Shown here one piece after another: positions 57,200-62,360 of a stretch of 62,360 bases of DNA. The stretch is taken from the NCBI RefSeq assembly GCF_947072515.1, contig NZ_CAMTIG010000020.1, positions 1 to 62,360 of the forward strand, written 5' to 3'. Each line of letters opens with the position of its first letter. Within the stretch, counting starts at the first letter, position 1. This stretch comes from an uncultured Clostridium sp. Its GTDB lineage: Bacteria; Bacillota; Clostridia; Clostridiales; Clostridiaceae. The position numbers were made by a program, and so were the translations under genes. Below the pieces are notes generated by a model. That model saw only the letters and a program-made list of their open reading frames with translations. It ran no database searches and was not told where the DNA came from.

Positions 57200-57228
57200 T
57201 TTACAATGGATATTAATAATGGTATATT
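57200..57228 (+). promoter_or_regulatory. Promoter of the PHP-aminotransferase pair
   Basis: -35 TTTACA (57200-57205), 17-base spacer, -10 TATATT (57223-57228), about 30 bases before the start codon. Confidence 0.65.
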
Positions 57229-57257
57229 CTATATATAGAAAAGGAAGGTGTTAGGTT

Positions 57258-58070
57258 ATGAAATATGCAGATTTACATATTCATTCTTCCTATTCAGATG
57301 GCAAGCTTACACCCGAAGAGATAATAAAAATATCTATAGATAAAGGAATTCGATATATTGCTATCACTGACCATGATTCTATTGATTCTCAGTATATAAT
57401 AGATAAAGAACATAAAAATATAGAAATAATATCAGGGATTGAAGTTAGTGCTGAAATAAATAATACAGAAATTCATATGCTAGGATATTTTATTAATCCA
57501 AATGATGAGATATTAATAAAAACAATTGATAGATTAAAAGAAGAGCGAAGAGAAAGAGCTAGAAAGATATGTGAAAAATTAAAGGCAGTTGGAGTTATAA
57601 TAGATGTAGAAAAGCTAATTGCAGAAAATCCTACAATAGGAAGAGCACATATAGCAAATGAAATAGTGAATTGTGGTTATGAAGAAAATTTTAAAGTAGC
57701 TTTTAATAAGTATCTAATAGCGGGGAAGCAAGCTTATGAAAAGGGAAAGAAATTAACTTATAAAGAAGCAATAAAATTAATAAGAAATAGTGGGGGCATT
57801 CCTATAATTGCACATCCCGGCAAGATATATAGAAGTATGGGAATTGAAAATGTTATAAAAGAATTAAGGTGCTATGGACTTATGGGGGTAGAAGTATATC
57901 ATCCAAGTCATAGTAAAGAACAAATAAATATTTTATATAATTTATGTAAGAAATATAAGCTTGTTATTACAGGAGGAAGTGATTTTCATGAAATCACTGA
58001 AGAAGGTGCCATAATAGGTACACAAGGAATAAATGAACTCTTATTAAATAAGCTTTTAAATATAAAGTAA
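57258..58070 (+). CDS. PHP-domain phosphoesterase (YciV/RnmV type)
   Basis: A 270-residue metal-dependent phosphoesterase. DLHIHSSYSDG (about 5-15), AITDHDS (about 36-42), the GIEVSAE Glu, PIIAHPGK and GGSDFHE (near 238) supply the His/Asp/Glu ligands of a trinuclear site. Close relatives hydrolyse 3',5'-bisphosphonucleotides or trim 5S/16S/23S rRNA 5' ends (E. coli YciV/RnmV). A role in RNA or nucleotide processing is likely but not fixed. AAGGAAGGTG precedes the ATG. The aminotransferase gene follows 19 bases after the stop, so they share a transcript. Confidence 0.88.
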   Translation: MKYADLHIHSSYSDGKLTPEEIIKISIDKGIRYIAITDHDSIDSQYIIDKEHKNIEIISGIEVSAEINNTEIHMLGYFINPNDEILIKTIDRLKEERRERARKICEKLKAVGVIIDVEKLIAENPTIGRAHIANEIVNCGYEENFKVAFNKYLIAGKQAYEKGKKLTYKEAIKLIRNSGGIPIIAHPGKIYRSMGIENVIKELRCYGLMGVEVYHPSHSKEQINILYNLCKKYKLVITGGSDFHEITEEGAIIGTQGINELLLNKLLNIK

Positions 58071-58089
58071 AATAGGGAGGGTATGGATA

Positions 58090-59283
58090 ATGCAATTTTC
58101 AAAAAAAGCCATGCAAATAGAACCATCAATAACATTAAATATTACGGCTAAGGCCAAGGAATTAAAATCAAAGGGGATAGATATTGTAAGTTTTGGAGCA
58201 GGAGAGCCAGACTTTAATACACCTAAAAATATAATTGATAAAGCAATTAATGCTATGAATGAAGGAAAAACTAAGTATACGCAGACAGCGGGAATACTAG
58301 AAATAAGAGAAGCTATTTCAAAAAAGCTAAAAGATGAAAATAACTTAGATTATAAATCATCTCAAATTATAGTTAGTACTGGAGCAAAGCAATCTTTAGC
58401 AAATGCATTTTTAGCAATTTTAAATCCAGGGGATGAAGTGATTGTATCAATACCTTATTGGGTAAGCTACCCTGAACTTATAAAATTAGCTGATGGAGTA
58501 CCAGTATTTATAAACACTGGAAAAGATCATGATTATAAATTTACTATTGAAAGCTTAAATAAAAGTTTAACAGCTAGGACTAAGGCAATAATTTTAAATA
58601 GCCCTAATAATCCTACAGGTACCATATATACAAAAGATGAGTTATTAGTTATAGCAAAATTTGCAGAAGAAAATAATTTAGTAATAATATCTGATGAAAT
58701 ATATGAAAAACTTATATATGAAAATGAAAAACATATAAGTATAGGGAGTTTAACTAAATATGCATATGAAAACACTATTTTAATTAATGGGCTTTCAAAA
58801 TCTAGTGCAATGACTGGATGGAGAGTTGGATATGCAGCAGGCTGTGAGGAAGTTATTAAGCTAATGACAAGCATACAAAGTCATATGACATCTAATACAA
58901 ATTCAATTGCACAATATGCATCTGTGGAAGCTTTATCAGGCTCAAAAGATGAATTAGAAAAGATGACCTTAGAGTTTAGTAAAAGAAGAGGTTATATGAT
59001 AGAAAGATTAAAATCTATAAAAAATATATCATTTATAGAACCAAAAGGTGCATTCTATGTAATGGTTGATGTAAGTAGTTTTTATAATAAGTATTATAAA
59101 GAGAGAAAGATAGTAGATTCTTTAAGTTTCTCTCAGGTTCTATTAGAAGAAAAAAATACAGCTGTAATACCAGGAATAGGTTTTGGAGCAGATGAGTATA
59201 TAAGACTTTCTTATGCTATATCTATTGAAAACATTGAAAAAGGTTTAAATAGAATAGAAGAATTTTTAAATGAAATAAAATAA
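58090..59283 (+). CDS. Aspartate-type PLP aminotransferase (class I)
   Basis: A 397-residue class I/II aminotransferase, group Ib, as in thermophile and Bacillus AspB. FGAGEPDFNTP opens the fold, SPNNPTGTIY (about 174) carries the conserved Asn, DEIYEKL the PLP-ring Asp/Tyr, and LSKSSAMTGWRVGY the PLP lysine (about 237). The C-terminal RLSYA region has the substrate-carboxylate Arg. It probably converts oxaloacetate and glutamate to aspartate and 2-oxoglutarate; some relatives also use aromatic or prephenate substrates. GGGAGGG is the ribosome site. Confidence 0.9.
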   Translation: MQFSKKAMQIEPSITLNITAKAKELKSKGIDIVSFGAGEPDFNTPKNIIDKAINAMNEGKTKYTQTAGILEIREAISKKLKDENNLDYKSSQIIVSTGAKQSLANAFLAILNPGDEVIVSIPYWVSYPELIKLADGVPVFINTGKDHDYKFTIESLNKSLTARTKAIILNSPNNPTGTIYTKDELLVIAKFAEENNLVIISDEIYEKLIYENEKHISIGSLTKYAYENTILINGLSKSSAMTGWRVGYAAGCEEVIKLMTSIQSHMTSNTNSIAQYASVEALSGSKDELEKMTLEFSKRRGYMIERLKSIKNISFIEPKGAFYVMVDVSSFYNKYYKERKIVDSLSFSQVLLEEKNTAVIPGIGFGADEYIRLSYAISIENIEKGLNRIEEFLNEIK

Positions 59284-59293
59284 AAAAATAAGG

Positions 59294-59340
59294 AAATATG
59301 GCTATTATGGATAAGAAATTCATAAGGTCATATTTTTTTT
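59294..59340 (+). terminator. Terminator after aminotransferase gene
   Basis: A stepped hairpin: outer 7-bp stem (59294-59300 with 59329-59335), inner TTATG/CATAA stem and a run of T. Confidence 0.78.
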
Positions 59341-59402
59341 ATGCTTAAAATTAAAATCTATTATATAATAAATAATAGATAAACTAGAAGGAGTCGAATT
59401 AA

Positions 59403-60041
59403 ATGAAAAAATTAGCTATATTTGATATTGATTTTACTATAACAAGAAAAGAGACATTAATGCAGTTTTTTAAATATGCAATAGACAAGGATAAAAAAAA
59501 TCTAAAGTTTTTACCAAGAGCAATATTCTCAGGAATGATGTATGGATTAAAAGTTTATGATGAGAGAAAAGTAAAGGAAAGCTTTTTAAAATTCATTGAT
59601 GGAATTGAAGAAAAAGATTTAGAGGAAGTTACAAAAGGCTTTTATAAAGATAAATTAGAAAAAATACTTTATAAAGATGCAATAGATATGATACGTAAGC
59701 TAAAAGGTGAAGGATTTGATGTATATTTAATATCAGCATCACCAGAGTTTTATATAAATCAGTTTTATAATATTAAAGAAGTAGATCATATTATAGGAAC
59801 AAGATTTAAATTTCAAGAAGGAAAATTTTTAAGAGAGATGGAAGGGGCAAATTGTAAAGGAGAAGAAAAGGTTAAGAGACTGAAATCTTATTTAAAAGAA
59901 AATAAAATTGATGTAGACTTTAAAGAATCATATATGTTTTCAGACTCTTTAAGCGATAAACCTTTATTAGATTTAGTGGGTAAACCATATTTAATAAATT
60001 TCAAAAAGAAAAACAATATAGAAATCTTAAGATGGAAGTAA
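59403..60041 (+). CDS. HAD-IB family phosphatase (SerB-like)
   Basis: A 212-residue HAD superfamily hydrolase of subfamily IB. Motif I is FDIDFTIT (nucleophile Asp about 8, acid/base Asp about 10), motif II VYLISASPEF (Ser about 120), motif III Lys near 160 (CKGEEKVKR) and motif IV MFSDSLSDKPLL (Asp pair about 182-186). A helical cap (about 15-95) sits between motifs I and II. The substrate could be phosphoserine, a phospholipid head group or another small phosphate ester. AGGAGT precedes the ATG. It appears to be a single gene. Confidence 0.88.
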   Translation: MKKLAIFDIDFTITRKETLMQFFKYAIDKDKKNLKFLPRAIFSGMMYGLKVYDERKVKESFLKFIDGIEEKDLEEVTKGFYKDKLEKILYKDAIDMIRKLKGEGFDVYLISASPEFYINQFYNIKEVDHIIGTRFKFQEGKFLREMEGANCKGEEKVKRLKSYLKENKIDVDFKESYMFSDSLSDKPLLDLVGKPYLINFKKKNNIEILRWK

Positions 60042-60352
60042 TAAAAAAGACATAAATGGAAGATAAATGTAAAAAAATGTGATATAATAAAAGGGAATAA
60101 TTATAAAACAAGTATAATAAATAGAAAAAAATCAATTAAATGTAAAATAAGCGATATTAGGTTAATTCCATAGGGACATTATATCCATATGGAAAATACC
60201 TATATTTAAAGGTGAGTCTCAAAAATCATAGTAATTTAAAGAAAGAGTAGTTTTTATTGAATTTAGAGAATGCCTTAAGGATAGAAAAATGATTTGAAAA
60301 AGATGAGGAAAGTAAAAGAAAAGTAGGATAAAGGGTAGGGAGGGAGATGATA
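60042..60352 (+). other. Non-coding region before the chemotaxis genes
   Basis: About 310 bases without a supported gene. It contains an imperfect inverted repeat (60161-60203, around AATTCCATA and TATGGAAAAT) and the perfect palindrome TCCATATGGA. GCGATATT near 60151 resembles the end of a sigma-D-type -10, but a TAAA element is not at the needed distance. No riboswitch is recognised. Confidence 0.35.
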
Positions 60353-60904
60353 GTGGACATATCTCAATATATGACTATGTTCCTAGAGGAATCTATTGAG
60401 AATCTTCAAAGTTTAAATGATTTATTATTGAAATTAGAAAAAAAGCGGAATGATATAAATATATTAGAGGAAATATTTAGAATAGCTCATACTATTAAAG
60501 GGATGGCAGGAGCCATGGGATTTATTGATATTGTAGAGTTAACACATAAAATGGAAGATGTATTATCGAAGTTTAAAAATGGAACTATAAAGATAACGCA
60601 AGAAATCATAACCGTATTATTCATATGTTTAGATACACTAGAGAAAATGACAAAAAACATAAGTGATAATATAGAAGAAAAAATTGAAATAGATGAAATA
60701 ATAAAGAGATTAGAAGAAATTAATGAATATGCAGATATAGAGAAAGAAAAAAAATATAATAGTGGATTAAGCTTAAATGAATACGATTTATCTATGGTAG
60801 GACAAGTTAATATAGAAGGATTTAGAAGAGGTAGGGAGAACAACATCAGACCTTCAGGATTTAGTAATGAAAATAAGAATGTTACCACTAGATACAGTAT
60901 TTAA
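60353..60904 (+). pseudogene. cheA: CheA N-terminal remnant: P1 (Hpt) domain and start of P2
   Basis: A 183-residue frame starting at GTG 60353 (an ATG at 60347 abuts the ribosome site). Residues 1-110 form an intact histidine-phosphotransfer domain with the phospho-accepting His46 in RIAHTIKGMAGAMGF. After a linker, LSLNEYDLSMVG and IEGF look like the first strand and helix of P2, the CheY-binding domain. From there the frame reads into unrelated residues and stops, while the continuing CheA sequence lies in another frame. About 200 residues expected in an intact CheA (most of P2 and P3) appear to be missing (estimate). Confidence 0.8.
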
Positions 60905-61820
60905 TAGATTTCCTAGAATGATAAGAGATATATCGTTAGAACTTAATAAAGATATAAATTTTATAATTGAAGGGGCAGAAACAGAATTAGATAGAACAGT
61001 AATAGATGAAATTGGAGAACCTTTAATACATTTATTAAGAAATGCAGCAGATCATGGTATAGAAGAGAGAAATAAAAGAGTGGAGGCAGGAAAAAATCCT
61101 ATAGGAACAATAAAATTGCAAGCATATCAAGAAGGAACAAAGGCTATCATAAAAGTTATAGATGATGGTGCAGGAATAAATATAGAAGGTATAAAGAAAA
61201 AAGCAGAGAGCATAGGAATATCTACAAAAGAGATGAGTGAGCAAGAAATAAAAAAACTTATATTTGTTCAAGGGATTAGTACCAATAAAACTATAACAGA
61301 TATTTCTGGAAGAGGTGTTGGGATGGATGCTGTACAGGCAAAGATTACTGCATTAGGGGGCTCTGTAGAACTTGTAAGTGATGAAGCAACTGTAGGAGCA
61401 TCATTTATAATTAAATTGCCACTAACCCTTCAAATAATCCAAGCATTATTACTTAGAGTTGGAGATGAAACTTTTGCAATATCATTGAACTATATAGATA
61501 GAGTTATAGTATATAACAAAGAAATTATAAGAAAAACAAATGGAAGAGAAGTTATTTTTTATAGAGATAAAATAATACCATTAGTTAGATTAAATGAAAA
61601 GTTAAATATAAGGTGTAAAGAGAGCAAAAAAAAATTCGTTATAATAGTGAATATAAGAGATAAAAGCTTTGGTTTACTTGTAGATTCACTAATAGGACAA
61701 CAAGAGATAGTAATAAAACCCTTAGGAAAAGCATTAAAAGATTTAAATGAATATGTAGGAGCAACTATTTTAGGAAATGGATTAGTAACATTAATACTAG
61801 ATGTTGGAGCTTTGTGTTAG
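60867..61820 (+). pseudogene. cheA: CheA C-terminal remnant: ATPase (P4) and CheW-like (P5) domains
   Basis: A 317-residue frame overlapping the previous one by 38 bases in a different reading frame. Homology starts upstream of its ATG: in frame from 60816 it reads a short KDLEEVGRTTSDLQDLV stretch, the end of the P3 dimerisation hairpin, after a TAG at 60813. It then contains MKIRMLPLDTVFNRFPRM, the N box HLLRNAADHGIE, G1 DDGAGI, G2 GRGVGMDAV and a CheW-like domain (about 185-315). There is no good ribosome site before ATG 60867. The kinase core is intact, but the chain is cut from its Hpt domain. Confidence 0.8.
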
Positions 61821-61834
61821 AGCAGGAGGAAATT

Positions 61835-62360
61835 ATGGAAGAAAAGATATTTAGTTTACTTCAATTAGATGCATTAAAAGAAGTATCTAATATAGGAGCT
61901 GGTAATGCAGCAACATCACTAGCTACGCTTTTAAGACATAAAGTAGAGATGACTGTACCAGTAGTAAATGAAATAGATATTTCAAAAATTTGTGAAAAAA
62001 CAAAAAAGAGAGAAGTATTTGGAATAGTTGTTGGAGTACTTGGAGAGATTCAAGGCAATATTCTTATAGTTTTTGAAAAGGAAATAGCTATACAAATAAT
62101 AGAGAATTTATTAGGGTGTAAAGAAAAGAGTATAACTGAACTTGGAAATTCTGCTTTAAGTGAAATGGCAAATGTTTTATCAGCAGGATATATAAACTCT
62201 ATGTCAGAATTTACTCAATTAAAAATAACAACGTCAGTACCAGCTATATCATATGATATGTTAAGTGCCATATTAGAAACTGTTTTTTTAGAATCATATC
62301 AGTATGATAAGCAGATTTTAGATATTGAAACTATATTCAAGAGAGAAAAAAATACAATTT
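61835..62360 (+). CDS. cheC: CheY-P phosphatase CheC, truncated by window end
   Basis: The first 175 codons of a CheC-type phosphatase; the frame is open to the end of the window. CheC has two active centres of the form D/S-x3-E-x2-N-x22-P. Both are seen: LDALKEVSNIGAGNAATS (Asp, Glu, Asn, then Pro 23 residues after Asn) and SALSEMANVLSAG (Ser, Glu, Asn, then Pro at the same distance). It removes phosphate from CheY-P and partners with CheD. AGGAGGAAATT precedes the ATG, 14 bases after the CheA fragment, so it belongs to the same chemotaxis operon. Confidence 0.92.
   Translation, partial: MEEKIFSLLQLDALKEVSNIGAGNAATSLATLLRHKVEMTVPVVNEIDISKICEKTKKREVFGIVVGVLGEIQGNILIVFEKEIAIQIIENLLGCKEKSITELGNSALSEMANVLSAGYINSMSEFTQLKITTSVPAISYDMLSAILETVFLESYQYDKQILDIETIFKREKNTI

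Noticed and set aside
60131..60157. Sigma-D (flagellar) promoter before cheA
   Set aside because: GCGATATT resembles the -10, but the nearest TAAA is about 11 bases upstream rather than the 15-17 needed; not convincing.
60161..60260. Cyclic di-GMP or other riboswitch before the chemotaxis genes
   Set aside because: There is an imperfect inverted repeat, but none of the conserved riboswitch core sequences that I know is present.

Overview
The window is a low-GC (roughly 28-30% by eye) Firmicute chromosome segment. Gene content and order point to Clostridiaceae, close to Clostridium sensu stricto. The evidence is pyruvate:ferredoxin oxidoreductase, PPi-type phosphofructokinase, NADP-type glutamate dehydrogenase, a meso-DAP-type MurE, a PASTA-bearing class B PBP followed by SpoVE/FtsW, a PdaA-like spore-cortex deacetylase, strong Shine-Dalgarno sites and many short T-tailed terminators. 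Nearly all of it is core chromosome. I see no prophage, CRISPR array, toxin-antitoxin locus or intact insertion sequence.

Layout. 0-8.3 kb holds single housekeeping genes: PsuK-like kinase, DUF523, ribosomal L25/Ctc, phosphoglucomutase, a TPR protein, a cyclodeaminase-family protein, PdaA and YchF. A minus-strand selenocysteine tRNA lies at 8330-8426. 8.7-26 kb is a long wall and division cluster: rsmH, ftsL, PASTA PBP, murE, murF, mraY, spoVE/ftsW, divIB, DUF881-sbp-DUF881, yggS, sepF, yggT, ylmH, divIVA, rluD, pyrR and a THUMP methyltransferase. ftsZ, spoIIGA, sigE, sigG, murD and murG are not in it. 26-41 kb alternates strands: ABC-F, TetR, an uncharacterised pair with a DUF4397 protein, a class V aminotransferase, PFP, a Fur-family regulator beside znuCB, PepF, a YjdF-like membrane protein, UvsE and GDH. 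41.8-52.7 kb holds a processive glycosyltransferase and then a run of mnmH, parE, parC, a DJ-1 protein, recJ and murG. 53-60 kb carries nifJ, a Cys/His-rich DUF1292 protein, a PHP phosphoesterase, an aspartate-type aminotransferase and a HAD hydrolase. The right end enters a chemotaxis cluster with a broken cheA followed by cheC, which runs off the window.

How it fits together. The 8.7-26 kb cluster takes the peptidoglycan precursor from UDP-MurNAc-peptide synthesis (MurE, MurF) through lipid I (MraY) to polymerisation and crosslinking at the septum (SpoVE/FtsW, PBP, FtsL, DivIB). SepF, YggT, YlmH and DivIVA form the associated division module, and MurG is supplied from the recJ operon. tRNA-Sec plus MnmH (2-selenouridine synthase) imply that the organism uses selenophosphate. 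A 7-1-7 inverted repeat over the znuCB promoter beside a Fur-family gene looks like a zinc-responsive circuit.

Most notable signals: a perfect 9-bp hairpin inserted exactly between an ideal Shine-Dalgarno and the mraY start codon; a cheA with an apparent internal deletion and frame break; the Zur-like operator; degenerate GGGTATAAAT repeats between rsmH and ftsL; an uncharacterised DUF4397 gene pair; and a DUF1292 protein with four Cys-Gly-Cys motifs. All functional calls are from reading the sequence; no database search was run.
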